Shown: positions 1 to 7,724 of the stretch, piece after piece | Numbering within the stretch: position 1 is the stretch's first letter | Layout of the letters: every line of letters starts with the position of its first letter | From: Flagellimonas olearia | GTDB lineage: Bacteria; Bacteroidota; Bacteroidia; Flavobacteriales; Flavobacteriaceae | Length of the DNA stretch: 64,000 nt | NCBI RefSeq assembly: GCF_009184425.1 | Contig: NZ_WELG01000001.1 | Location: 1,115,870 to 1,179,869 of the forward strand | Reading direction: 5' to 3' | Position numbers and translations under genes: made by a program | Notes under the pieces: generated by a model | The model's input: only the letters and a program-made list of their open reading frames with translations | What the model was told of the DNA's origin: nothing | Databases searched by the model: none

Positions 1-648
1 AGGGTCGCAATACAATTTCACCACTTCAACCCCCAGTTCTTCCAACAATTTTGGAATGGCAATACCTCCGGTGGAGTTTACACCATCGACTACCACTTTG
101 AATTTTTTTTCTCTGATGACATCGGCATCCACTAAGGAGAGTTCCAATACTTCATCAATATGAATGTCGATATAGGAATCGTTTTTGGTGATGGTCCCCA
201 AATCATCCACTTCAACAAAGTTGAAATCCTCTTTTTCGGCCAAGGTCAATATTTTCGCACCTTGTTCAGCATCCAAAAACTCACCCCGTTCGTTCAACAA
301 CTTTAAGGCGTTCCACTGCTTGGGATTATGACTGGCGGTCAAAATAATACCTCCATCGGCTTTTTCAAGGGGAACTGCAATTTCCACCGTAGGGGTTGTG
401 GAAAGCCCCAAATCAATCACATCAATGCCCAATCCCACCAAGGTAGAGACTACCAAATTTTGGATCATCTCACCGGACAAACGGGCATCCCTACCAATCA
501 CCACGGTCAATTTCTCTTTTTGGGAATACGCCTTCAACCATGTGCCATAGGCCGCCGCAAATTTTACGGCATCCACCGGGGTCAGATTCTCATTGGTTCG
601 TCCTCCTATAGTTCCTCGTATTCCAGAAATTGATTTGATCAGTGTCAT
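1..648 (-). CDS. glmM: phosphoglucosamine mutase family protein (partial, N-terminal 216 codons)
   Basis: The gene starts at an ATG at 648 on the minus strand and runs off the left edge, so only the first 216 residues are present. The product begins MTLIKSISGIRGTIGGRTNE, the usual N-terminus of bacterial alpha-D-phosphohexomutases, and carries the phospho-serine loop TASHNP at about residues 109-114. In this family the serine carries the phosphate that is moved between C6 and C1 of the sugar. In Bacteroidota this paralogue is generally annotated as GlmM, which makes glucosamine-1-phosphate for peptidoglycan and lipopolysaccharide; phosphomannomutase or phosphoglucomutase activity cannot be excluded because the substrate-binding domains lie outside the window. 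A TATATTTG element lies 20-27 bases upstream. Confidence 0.85.
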   Translation of the reverse strand, partial: MTLIKSISGIRGTIGGRTNENLTPVDAVKFAAAYGTWLKAYSQKEKLTVVIGRDARLSGEMIQNLVVSTLVGLGIDVIDLGLSTTPTVEIAVPLEKADGGIILTASHNPKQWNALKLLNERGEFLDAEQGAKILTLAEKEDFNFVEVDDLGTITKNDSYIDIHIDEVLELSLVDADVIREKKFKVVVDGVNSTGGIAIPKLLEELGVEVVKLYCDP

Positions 649-667
649 AGTGTTAAAAAAGTTTTTG

Positions 668-675
668 CAAATATA
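668..675 (-). promoter_or_regulatory. candidate -7 promoter element of the mutase gene
   Basis: Read on the minus strand the bases are TATATTTG, an exact match to the Bacteroidota -7 consensus TAnnTTTG. It ends 20 bases before the mutase ATG. I see no convincing -33 TTG at the usual distance, so this is only a candidate. Confidence 0.35.
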
Positions 676-738
676 TAGGGCCCATCCGTATTCCATGTTT
701 GGAATTTGTAAATTTCGATGGAAAAGAAATTTGCCTCG

Positions 739-1332
739 ATGAACTTCCTCGCCCACATCTATCTGTCCTTTGATGACAAGGAAATTACCTTGGGAAATTT
801 CTTTGCCGATCATATCCGAGGCAATAAATACAAACACTTCCCGGAACGAATCCAAAAAGGCATCTTGTTGCACCGGGAAATCGATACCTATACGGACTCC
901 CACCCTATTCCCAAACAAAGCAGTAAGCGACTTCATAAGAATTACAGCCACTACAGCCGTGTTATCGTGGATATTTTTTACGACCACTTTTTGGCCAAAA
1001 ACTGGAGCGATTATTCAGAAGTTTCCCTTGAAGACTATGTGGATAACTTTTATGACCTATTGGAGGACAACTACGACCTGCTTCCACTGGGTACCAAACG
1101 GATGATGCCCTATATGATTACGGACAATTGGCTGCTCAATTATGCCAATCTTGCAGGTATTGGGCGAGTCCTCAATGGAATGAACCGCAGGACGCAGAAT
1201 AGGTCGAAAATGAATTTCGCCATTTTGGACCTCGAAGAACATTATGCTGACTTTGAAACGGAGTTCACCGCTTTTTTTGAAGAATTGATTACCTTTTCCA
1301 AGCAAAAATTCATTTCCCTATGCGAAGAATAA
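739..1332 (+). CDS. acpH: acyl carrier protein phosphodiesterase (AcpH/DUF479 family)
   Basis: The 197-residue product begins MNFLAHIYLSF, the standard start of the AcpH family, so I prefer this ATG to the in-frame ATG 21 bases upstream. It is an HD-type fold hydrolase; visible family features are NFFADHIRGN near the N-terminus and LLHREIDTYTD about residues 45-55. Characterised members remove the 4'-phosphopantetheine arm from holo-acyl carrier protein in the cytoplasm. The last 13 bases overlap the start of the gamma-glutamyltransferase gene, which suggests one transcript. Family assignment is firm; the exact substrate in this organism is inferred. Confidence 0.85.
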   Translation: MNFLAHIYLSFDDKEITLGNFFADHIRGNKYKHFPERIQKGILLHREIDTYTDSHPIPKQSSKRLHKNYSHYSRVIVDIFYDHFLAKNWSDYSEVSLEDYVDNFYDLLEDNYDLLPLGTKRMMPYMITDNWLLNYANLAGIGRVLNGMNRRTQNRSKMNFAILDLEEHYADFETEFTAFFEELITFSKQKFISLCEE

Positions 1333-3002
1333 TACTCCTTGCTCCCCTTTTCCTGTTCTTGAACTGTAAGCAGCAACCTGCGGTCCCTACGGGACTGGTC
1401 GCGGAAAAGGCTATTGTGGTCTCGGCCCGTGAAGAAGCCTCGAAAATTGGAACGGACATCATGAAAAAAGGCGGGAATGCCTTTGACGCCATGGTGGCCA
1501 CAGAACTGGCTCTCGCGGTCGCCTATCCCTTTGCCGGAAATCTCGGCGGCGGTGGTTTTATGGTCTACCGAAAGAACAACGGCGATATCGGTGGTATCGA
1601 CTATCGTGAAAAAGCCCCGCTTGCCGCCCACAAGGATATGTATCTGGATTCCCTTGGGAATGTGATTCCGAATATGAGCATTGTTGGAGCCACTGCGGTT
1701 GGCATCCCCGGAACCGTGGCCGGAGTCATGGAAGTACATAAAAAATTTGGCTCCCTACCCCTGTCCGATATTATGGAACCTGTAATCGCTTTGGCCCAAA
1801 AAGGTGTGGTGGTTACCGCAAAACAAGCCAAACGATTGGAAGGTTACAAAGAACGGTTTATAGAAGTTAATGGGGATAGCACCAAATTTGCTGCCAATTT
1901 CAAGGAAGGGGACACCATAAAATATCCTGAACTGGCCAATACCCTTAAGAAGATTCTCGATAAAGGAAAAGATGGTTTCTATAAAGGTGAAGTTGCTCAA
2001 AAACTGGCTGCCTTTGTACAGGAAAAGGGAGGCTATATGACCGAAGAAGATTTGGCGCGGTATGAAGCCAAGTGGCGTGACCCGATTGTCTTCAACTATA
2101 AGGACCTACGCATCATTTCCATGAGTCCACCCAGTAGTGGTGGGGTCACCATCAACCAAATCTTTAAGATGATGGAACCCCATGACGTTTCCAAGTTTGG
2201 TCACAATTCCGTGAAAACCATTCAACTCTTCACCGAAGCAGCGCGACGTGCCTACGCGGACCGAAATTATTTCTTGGGCGATCCTGATTTTGTGGATATT
2301 CCCTTGGAAACATTGCTCAGCGATGCCTATTTACAAGAACGCATGGCCAACTTTTCATTTGACCAAGCCACTCCTTCTTCGGAAGTGAGTCATGGGGAGG
2401 TTGAAATTGTGGAAAGCTCGGAAACCACCCACTATTCCATTGTGGACAGTGAGGGCAATGCCATTTCGGCCACCACCACCTTGAATGGTGGGTTTGGCTC
2501 CAAGCTCTATGTAGATGAATTAGGGTTCTTTTTGAACAACGAAATGGACGATTTCAGCGCAAAACCCGGAGTACCCAATATGTTTGGATTGATCGGTGCC
2601 GAAGCCAACAGCATTGCTCCTGAAAAGCGCATGTTGAGCAGTATGACCCCGACCCTAGTGGAAAAGGACGGAAAGCTCTATATGGTCGTTGGCACACCAG
2701 GGGGCTCCACCATCATTACCGCAGTGGCCCAAACCATCCTTAATGTGTATGAGTTCAATCTGAGCATGCAAGAAGCGGTAAATGCCCCTCGGTTCCATCA
2801 CCAATGGTTACCCGACATGATCATCTTTGAACCCGAAGGGTTTCCCGAAACCCTTACGGACGAACTGAAATCGAAAGGGTACATCATCAATGAGGAAAGA
2901 ACGCCCATTATTGGGAAAGTGGATGCCATCCGTGTGTTGGACGATGGCCGATTGGAAGGCGGAGCCGATAAGAGAGGGGACGATACCGCTGTTGGATTTT
3001 AA
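1320..3002 (+). CDS. ggt: gamma-glutamyltransferase, probable lipoprotein
   Basis: The 560-residue protein matches the full-length N-terminal-nucleophile GGT family. It starts with a short hydrophobic leader ending in LFLFLNCKQQ, which looks like a lipoprotein signal, so the enzyme is probably exported and anchored in the periplasm. The expected autocleavage site is the threonine in ETTHYSIVD (about residue 365), which becomes the nucleophile of the small subunit; downstream GFFLNNEMDDFS and the glycine-rich GTPGGST loop are conserved substrate-site motifs. GGT cleaves the gamma-glutamyl bond of glutathione and related peptides. The start overlaps acpH by 13 bases and the stop lies 9 bases before the next gene, so the three genes look co-transcribed. 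Confidence 0.93.
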   Translation: MRRIILLAPLFLFLNCKQQPAVPTGLVAEKAIVVSAREEASKIGTDIMKKGGNAFDAMVATELALAVAYPFAGNLGGGGFMVYRKNNGDIGGIDYREKAPLAAHKDMYLDSLGNVIPNMSIVGATAVGIPGTVAGVMEVHKKFGSLPLSDIMEPVIALAQKGVVVTAKQAKRLEGYKERFIEVNGDSTKFAANFKEGDTIKYPELANTLKKILDKGKDGFYKGEVAQKLAAFVQEKGGYMTEEDLARYEAKWRDPIVFNYKDLRIISMSPPSSGGVTINQIFKMMEPHDVSKFGHNSVKTIQLFTEAARRAYADRNYFLGDPDFVDIPLETLLSDAYLQERMANFSFDQATPSSEVSHGEVEIVESSETTHYSIVDSEGNAISATTTLNGGFGSKLYVDELGFFLNNEMDDFSAKPGVPNMFGLIGAEANSIAPEKRMLSSMTPTLVEKDGKLYMVVGTPGGSTIITAVAQTILNVYEFNLSMQEAVNAPRFHHQWLPDMIIFEPEGFPETLTDELKSKGYIINEERTPIIGKVDAIRVLDDGRLEGGADKRGDDTAVGF

Positions 3003-3011
3003 GGTTTGCGT

Positions 3012-3929
3012 ATGAGTTTTGATGTCGTTGTACTGACCGACCCAAGATATATCAATCCCAAAAAGGAAAGCACCTACATTCAGAATGTCCTTCTGGAAGA
3101 CTGTTTGGTTTTGGAAGCACTGCAACGCCTTGGGTTGAATGCCACAAGAAAGTCGTGGGATGATCCACACTTTGATTGGTCGTCCACCAAATATGCGTTG
3201 TTCAGGACCACTTGGGATTATTTTGACCGATACCAAGAGTTCTCCAAATGGTTGGAATCTGCTTCAAAACAGACGAAATTTATCAATTCCAAGAGCCTCA
3301 TTTATTGGAACATTGACAAACACTACCTAAAGGACTTATCGAATAAAGGGGTGAACGTCCCCAAAACCATTTTTATTGAAAAAGGGACCAAAACCACACT
3401 TGAAGACACCATTGAAGATGCGCTCAAAAGTCAAGGGTTCATGGATGACATATTTATCCTAAAACCTTGCGTTTCCGGAGCGGCCCGCCATACCTACAAA
3501 ATCCTAAAGGAAGACATTCCAAAGTACGGAGCCATCTTTCAAGAGTTGATTGGCGAAGAAGCCATGATGCTCCAAGAATTTCAGGAAAACATTGTTAAGG
3601 AAGGAGAAATCTCCATGATGGTATTCAATGGGAAATTCACCCATGCGGTGCTCAAAATTGCCAAACCGGGGGATTTTAGGGTGCAGGATGATTTTGGTGG
3701 CACCGTACACGATTATATTCCCTCCAAAGAACAGATTGCCTTCGCCGAAAAAGCGGCTCATGCGGCACTGGAGCTTCCACTATATGCAAGAGTGGATATT
3801 TTTAAGGACAATAACGGGGAATGGGCCTTGGCCGAGCTCGAAATTTTTGAACCGGAGCTTTGGTTCCGATTATATCCTGAAGCGGCCAATATTCTTGCTA
3901 AAAACATTAAGGAGAGGTATTTCGGGTAA
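3012..3929 (+). CDS. ATP-grasp domain protein, ligase of unknown substrate
   Basis: The 305-residue product resembles stand-alone ATP-grasp ligases of the RimK/DcsG-like type. The N-terminal part (MSFDVVVLTDPRYINP) looks like a pre-ATP-grasp domain; the central DDIFILKPCVSGAARHTYKI segment holds the ATP-binding lysine and glycine-rich loop, and EFQENIVKEGEISMMVFNGK plus the C-terminal RVDIFKDNNGEWALAELEIFEPELW contain acidic residues expected to hold Mg. The reading frame extends 6 bases further to a TTG, but the ATG at 3012 is preferred. Position after ggt suggests a role in peptide or glutathione-like metabolism, but this is only context; the substrate is unknown. Confidence 0.75.
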   Translation: MSFDVVVLTDPRYINPKKESTYIQNVLLEDCLVLEALQRLGLNATRKSWDDPHFDWSSTKYALFRTTWDYFDRYQEFSKWLESASKQTKFINSKSLIYWNIDKHYLKDLSNKGVNVPKTIFIEKGTKTTLEDTIEDALKSQGFMDDIFILKPCVSGAARHTYKILKEDIPKYGAIFQELIGEEAMMLQEFQENIVKEGEISMMVFNGKFTHAVLKIAKPGDFRVQDDFGGTVHDYIPSKEQIAFAEKAAHAALELPLYARVDIFKDNNGEWALAELEIFEPELWFRLYPEAANILAKNIKERYFG

Positions 3930-3932
3930 CTT

Positions 3933-4694
3933 TTAGGTGTTCACCTGCCCCATCTGGCGTTTCAGCTCTTCCATGGACTGCTGCAACTGCTTCAGCAAAC
4001 CAGTTTCGGTGGTGGCATCCACATTAAAGGTCAATTTGCTGCTCACTTCCCAAATTTCTTGAATTTGGAAGGGCTTAATATCGTAAGGCGGGTATGCTTC
4101 GTTCAAGGAAACCAAGGTAATGTTGTTGGAATTCGGGCGTTTCTCAATCTTTTTGACCATCACCGAATCCTGAAGCACCACCACGTACATTTTATTCGGG
4201 CTCACATGATCTATGTGTTCAATGGCACGGGCCAATACCCAATCATTGGGCTTTAGATTGGGCAACATACTGTCGCCTTCGACTTGAAAACCACGATAGG
4301 TGGCATTTCTAAACTCCGGAATGGGCAGGTCAAACGCCGGTAATTGTTGATACCAACTGGTATCTGCAATATTTTGGGGATACCCCGCTGCGGCCCGGGC
4401 ATTCACCAATACCATATTGTCTTGGTCTGAATTGTCAACAGTGACCACTTTGGGAATCACACTGGTTTTGGAGGTGTCCAGATGTTTCTGATCACTTTCC
4501 CCGAACAACCACATGGGATTGATTTTGAACTGTTTTAACAGTTCGGTCACCACTTTTCCCGAAAGCTTGGTCCTTCCCCGTTCAATATCGGCCGTGGTAT
4601 TCTTCACGCCCAATAATTGGGCAAACTCCGCTTGGGTAAATCCCAATTCGCGCCGAATATCGGTAAATCGTTTTAAGGTTAGTTCATTTTCCAT
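3933..4694 (-). CDS. LexA-like transcriptional repressor: XRE helix-turn-helix plus S24 autoprotease domain
   Basis: The 253-residue protein has an N-terminal XRE-type helix-turn-helix (about 1-60; RELGFTQAEFAQLLGVKNTT) and a C-terminal S24/LexA-type domain. All elements for self-cleavage are visible: an Ala-Gly bond in NARAAAGYP (A103-G104), the nucleophilic serine in EGDSMLP (S142) and a lysine in VMVKKIEKR (K181 or K182). The spacing is similar to LexA. The gene is divergent from the radical SAM gene, and four copies of a 15-bp palindrome lie in the shared upstream region; I infer that it represses both directions and is released by DNA damage. A longer frame starting 60 bases upstream is possible, but the shorter ATG fits XRE N-termini. 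The last 40 residues form a possible coiled coil. Confidence 0.85.
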   Translation of the reverse strand: MENELTLKRFTDIRRELGFTQAEFAQLLGVKNTTADIERGRTKLSGKVVTELLKQFKINPMWLFGESDQKHLDTSKTSVIPKVVTVDNSDQDNMVLVNARAAAGYPQNIADTSWYQQLPAFDLPIPEFRNATYRGFQVEGDSMLPNLKPNDWVLARAIEHIDHVSPNKMYVVVLQDSVMVKKIEKRPNSNNITLVSLNEAYPPYDIKPFQIQEIWEVSSKLTFNVDATTETGLLKQLQQSMEELKRQMGQVNT

Positions 4695-4760
4695 GTCATC
4701 CGTACTTATATGAGATTGAGGCCTGAATTGTTCATTATTCAACCCAAAGAACAAAGACCT

Positions 4761-4776
4761 CTCGACTGCGCTCGAG
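4761..4776. repeat. short dispersed palindromic repeat (CTCGA...TCGAG type)
   Basis: CTCGACTGCGCTCGAG can fold on itself and shares the core GCGCAGTCGA (other strand) with 6255-6274 and with the two long repeats at 43.0 and 44.6 kb. Such short intergenic elements are common in flavobacterial genomes. Confidence 0.6.
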
Positions 4777-4805
4777 GTGACCTTATAATTTCAAATATAC
4801 ACAAT

Positions 4806-4820
4806 TTGGATTATTTCCAA
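4806..4820. promoter_or_regulatory. operator-like palindrome, copy 1
   Basis: TTGGATTATTTCCAA, one mismatch from the perfect inverted repeat TTGGAA-N3-TTCCAA found in copy 4. It is the first of four copies between the S24 repressor gene and the radical SAM gene. The probable ligand is the S24 repressor (inference from position). Confidence 0.7.
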
Positions 4821-4828
4821 AATATTTA

Positions 4829-4843
4829 ATGGATTATATCCAA
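4829..4843. promoter_or_regulatory. operator-like palindrome, copy 2
   Basis: ATGGATTATATCCAA, the most diverged copy; the TGGAnnnnnTCCA core is intact. It starts 23 bases after copy 1. Confidence 0.65.
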
Positions 4844-4846
4844 TAA

Positions 4847-4861
4847 TTGGAATATTTCCAT
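4847..4861. promoter_or_regulatory. operator-like palindrome, copy 3
   Basis: TTGGAATATTTCCAT, one base from the perfect palindrome. It starts 18 bases after copy 2. Confidence 0.7.
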
Positions 4862-4869
4862 ATCTTTGA

Positions 4870-4884
4870 TTGGAATATTTCCAA
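4870..4884. promoter_or_regulatory. operator-like palindrome, copy 4 (perfect)
   Basis: TTGGAATATTTCCAA, a perfect inverted repeat with a 3-base centre. It starts 23 bases after copy 3 and ends 3 bases before the ATG of the radical SAM gene, so a bound repressor would block ribosome-proximal DNA and probably the transcription start. Confidence 0.72.
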
Positions 4885-4887
4885 GTT

Positions 4888-6150
4888 ATGAATTTTGAAC
4901 GGATACGGGAAAAGTTGAACATTCTGGCAGATGCAGCCAAATATGATGTGTCCTGCGCCAGTAGCGGTAGTGACCGGACCAATAAAAGCCAAGGATTGGG
5001 CAATGCCTCTAAAATGGGTATTTGCCATAGCTACACGGAAGACGGCAGATGTATCTCTTTATTGAAGATTCTTTTGACCAACCACTGTATTTTCGATTGC
5101 GCCTATTGCGTAACACGAAAAAGCAACGATGTGCAACGTGCCGCTTTCAAAATCCAAGAAGTGGTGGACCTCACCATCAATTTTTATCGCAGGAACTATA
5201 TCGAGGGGCTGTTCTTGAGTTCCGGAATTTTTAAAGATGCGGATTACACCATGGAACGTTTGGTGGCCGTGGCCAAAAAGCTGCGGGAAGAGGAAAATTT
5301 CAACGGATACATCCATTTAAAATCCATTCCCGGGGCCAGTGATGAGCTCATGTACGAAGCCGGACTGTATGCAGACCGACTTTCCGTGAACATTGAGGTA
5401 CCCACCATTTCGGGATTAAAGCTATTGGCTCCCGACAAAAAACATGAGGATTTCACCAAACCCATGCTCAAGGTGAAAAATGAAATTGTCCGCTACAAGG
5501 CTGAACGAAAAATCATCAAGAGCACTCCAAAATATGCCCCTGCAGGACAAAGCACCCAGATGATTGTGGGCGCTTCCGGGGAAACCGACAAGGACATCAT
5601 GTATTCTGCAGTCCATTATTACAAGAATTACCAAATGCGCAGGGTCTATTATTCGGGCTATGTTCCCGTAGCAGATGATATGAGACTGCCCGCCATAGGT
5701 TCACAAGTACCCATGTTGCGGGAAAACCGACTGTACCAAACAGATTGGCTCCTTCGGTTTTATGGCTTTGCCATTAACGAAATCCTGAACAAGGAACATC
5801 CCAATCTGGATATGGATGTAGACCCCAAACTCTCATGGGCGTTACGCAATCTGCACCATTTTCCAGTGGATGTGAACAGCGCGGACAAGACCATATTGGC
5901 GCGAATCCCGGGAATTGGGATGCGTTCCGTGGATAAAATCCTAAAAGCACGCCGCTTTAGAAGACTGAACTGGGACCACCTTAAAAAAATCGGGGTGGCC
6001 CTCAACCGTGCCCAATACTTTATGGTATGTGATTCCCGCCATTGGGAACGTAGGGATTTGGATGCGGAGAAAATCAAGGGCATGATTCTACAGACTTCTT
6101 CGGGCAAGTTTCGGAATCAGTATAGCACCCAATTGTCCTTGTTCAACTAA
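4888..6150 (+). CDS. putative DNA modification/repair radical SAM protein (TIGR03916-type)
   Basis: The 420-residue protein has the radical SAM [4Fe-4S] motif in LLTNHCIFDCAYCVTR (C67, C71, C74; CxxxCxxC) and, at its C-terminus, a helix-hairpin-helix DNA-binding segment around VNSADKTILARIPGIGMRS (about 330-350). This pairing of a radical SAM core with HhH is typical of the family described as linked to uracil-DNA glycosylase-like proteins (rSAM_link_UDG). Its partner TIGR03915-type gene follows 160 bases downstream. The frame could begin at a TTG at 4870, but that codon is the first base triplet of operator copy 4, so the ATG at 4888 is the likely start. The reaction is not established; an AdoMet-radical repair or modification of a DNA base is the working idea. 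Confidence 0.85.
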   Translation: MNFERIREKLNILADAAKYDVSCASSGSDRTNKSQGLGNASKMGICHSYTEDGRCISLLKILLTNHCIFDCAYCVTRKSNDVQRAAFKIQEVVDLTINFYRRNYIEGLFLSSGIFKDADYTMERLVAVAKKLREEENFNGYIHLKSIPGASDELMYEAGLYADRLSVNIEVPTISGLKLLAPDKKHEDFTKPMLKVKNEIVRYKAERKIIKSTPKYAPAGQSTQMIVGASGETDKDIMYSAVHYYKNYQMRRVYYSGYVPVADDMRLPAIGSQVPMLRENRLYQTDWLLRFYGFAINEILNKEHPNLDMDVDPKLSWALRNLHHFPVDVNSADKTILARIPGIGMRSVDKILKARRFRRLNWDHLKKIGVALNRAQYFMVCDSRHWERRDLDAEKIKGMILQTSSGKFRNQYSTQLSLFN

Positions 6151-6254
6151 CAATGTGCAATTACCAACAGGAGTATGCCGGTACTAATGCATATAAGGAA
6201 TCTAGATTTCTCAGTCGTAAACTCCTTCGAAATGACACTAAGTACAAATTGTCA

Positions 6255-6274
6255 GTTCGAGCGCAGTCGAGAAC
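6255..6274. repeat. short dispersed repeat with GCGCAGTCGA core
   Basis: GTTCGAGCGCAGTCGAGAAC is an imperfect palindrome in the 160-base gap between the radical SAM gene and its partner. The same core occurs at 4761-4776 (reverse strand) and in the long direct repeats at 43.0 and 44.6 kb. The rest of the gap shows no gene. Confidence 0.6.
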
Positions 6275-6310
6275 TAAAACTTGGAATTAAAAAAATTAAA
6301 AGTGAACACT

Positions 6311-7087
6311 ATGCAACCTTCAAAAACCCTAATTTACGATGGTAGCTTCAATGGCTTTCTTACTGCCGTCTTTGTCGCCTTCGATGAAAAAATCAATGTG
6401 GCCGATATCCAAGAAAACGGTCAAGGCCAAAATGGATTGTTTTCCGAATCAGAAACCATCTTTACCCATGTGGATAAGGCCAAACGGGTCTGGAACGGAA
6501 TCAGAAACAAGAGCCATAATGCCATTGCCAATGTATATTTTGCTTTTTTGAGCGAAACCGAAGGGGTAGAATTAATCCTCTACACTTATATTCAAAAATT
6601 GATGGCTACCCATAATGGAAAGCAAATGGATTATTCCGATGGGATTGTCCTCCATATTGACCAATTGGCCAAAAAAGTGGGTCGCGAAAAACACCGAATG
6701 GAGGCCTTTGTCCGCTTCCAACTGACCAAGGACGACATCTATTTTGCAAACATTGAACCTGATTTTGATGTATTGCCCCTGATTTCAAAACATTTTCGCA
6801 ACCGCTACGCAGATCAACAATGGTTGATCTATGATGTGAAACGCAACTACGGCATCTACTACAATCTGGACCACGTGGAAATGGTTTCCCTCAATCTCAA
6901 AGAAATCCATTTTAATAAAATCCATAAAAGTGATGCCTTTGTGAGCGAAGAATACGATTACCAGACCCTATGGAACGATTATTTCAAAAGTACCGGTATC
7001 AAATCCCGCATCAATCCAAAATTGCACACGCAGCATGTACCCAAACGCTATTGGAAATACCTGAGTGAGAAAAAGCAGGCGGTTTAA
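6311..7087 (+). CDS. TIGR03915/DUF4130-type putative DNA repair protein
   Basis: The 258-residue protein begins with TLIYDGSFNGFLTAVFVAF (about 6-24), the signature of the family that accompanies the TIGR03916 radical SAM protein. In other bacteria this domain is fused to a family-4-like uracil-DNA glycosylase; here no glycosylase domain is attached, and the protein ends soon after the core fold. Residues such as HRMEAFVRFQLTKDD and DVKRNYGIYYN are conserved-looking but their function is not known to me. The reading frame opens at a TTG 30 bases earlier; the ATG followed by QPSKTL is preferred. It is probably co-regulated with the radical SAM gene by the upstream operator cluster, although the 160-base gap allows a second promoter. 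Confidence 0.82.
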   Translation: MQPSKTLIYDGSFNGFLTAVFVAFDEKINVADIQENGQGQNGLFSESETIFTHVDKAKRVWNGIRNKSHNAIANVYFAFLSETEGVELILYTYIQKLMATHNGKQMDYSDGIVLHIDQLAKKVGREKHRMEAFVRFQLTKDDIYFANIEPDFDVLPLISKHFRNRYADQQWLIYDVKRNYGIYYNLDHVEMVSLNLKEIHFNKIHKSDAFVSEEYDYQTLWNDYFKSTGIKSRINPKLHTQHVPKRYWKYLSEKKQAV

Positions 7088-7116
7088 TACGGCTAAGAGA
7101 TCTCTCTAAACCAATA

Positions 7117-7641
7117 TCACTTGCTCTTCTCCCCTACAAAATGGTCGGTTTTGTTTTTGAACAGCACATTAAAGCTGGTCAAACTACCATAAACACGGGT
7201 GATGTATTGTTGCAGGTCAACTTTCTCCTGATCGTCCAGATTTTTACTGCTGTTGATTTTTTGTTCCATCACACGGATGCGGTCACGGACCATCACGATC
7301 TTATGGAAAAAGGTCTCAATGGGCATTTCCTTGTTCTGGGTGGCATCATCAGGTTGCAAAATCAACTTTCCGCCCTTCCATTTATCGGCAATGGCCACTT
7401 TCTCATGGGTATCACTCCATTTTTCCAAAATCTTCACCAAGGAACGCTCCACATCAAAAAAACTCACCGTATCCACTTCATCCTCTACTGCTTCAATCAC
7501 CTCAAATTCGGAATCCAAATCAATCGTTTCCAATCCATTTTCCAAAAAAGTGACCCAATAGTGCTTGGATGATACGTTGGTCACCACCCCTTTTCCATAT
7601 TCAGGGTGGTCTATACGGGAACCAATACCCAATAATTTCAT
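7117..7641 (-). CDS. conserved hypothetical protein with N-terminal PcrA-C-terminus-like small beta domain
   Basis: The 174-residue product has no named family that I can give. Its first 45 residues (IGSRIDHPEYGKGVVTNV, then VTFLENGLETIDL) match the pattern of the small Tudor/SH3-like domain at the end of PcrA/UvrD helicases; the PcrA of this window ends with the similar LVNHTRFGRGKVV. The middle is acidic and the last 60 residues are predicted helical (KIVMVRDRIRVMEQKINSSK). No signal peptide or membrane segment. It is convergent with the TIGR03915-type gene and divergent from the permease. I infer a small protein-protein or RNA-polymerase/DNA-associated module with a helical tail, with low certainty. 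Confidence 0.6.
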   Translation of the reverse strand: MKLLGIGSRIDHPEYGKGVVTNVSSKHYWVTFLENGLETIDLDSEFEVIEAVEDEVDTVSFFDVERSLVKILEKWSDTHEKVAIADKWKGGKLILQPDDATQNKEMPIETFFHKIVMVRDRIRVMEQKINSSKNLDDQEKVDLQQYITRVYGSLTSFNVLFKNKTDHFVGEKSK

Positions 7642-7724
7642 AAATCCGATTTTTTATTGTCCACAAATTTAGAATTTTTGAAACTTTGCCCTACTTTCAT
7701 CCTTGGTTTTATAAACCATCTTTC

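Noticed and set aside
4761..4776. Palindrome as another operator of the S24 repressor
   Set aside because: Its sequence is unrelated to the four operators and the same core recurs at 6255 and in the long repeats, so it is a dispersed element.
4806..4884. Short repeated units that might look like a CRISPR array
   Set aside because: The 15-base units are palindromic, separated by only 3-9 bases, with no spacers, and lie in a divergent promoter region. Operators explain them better.
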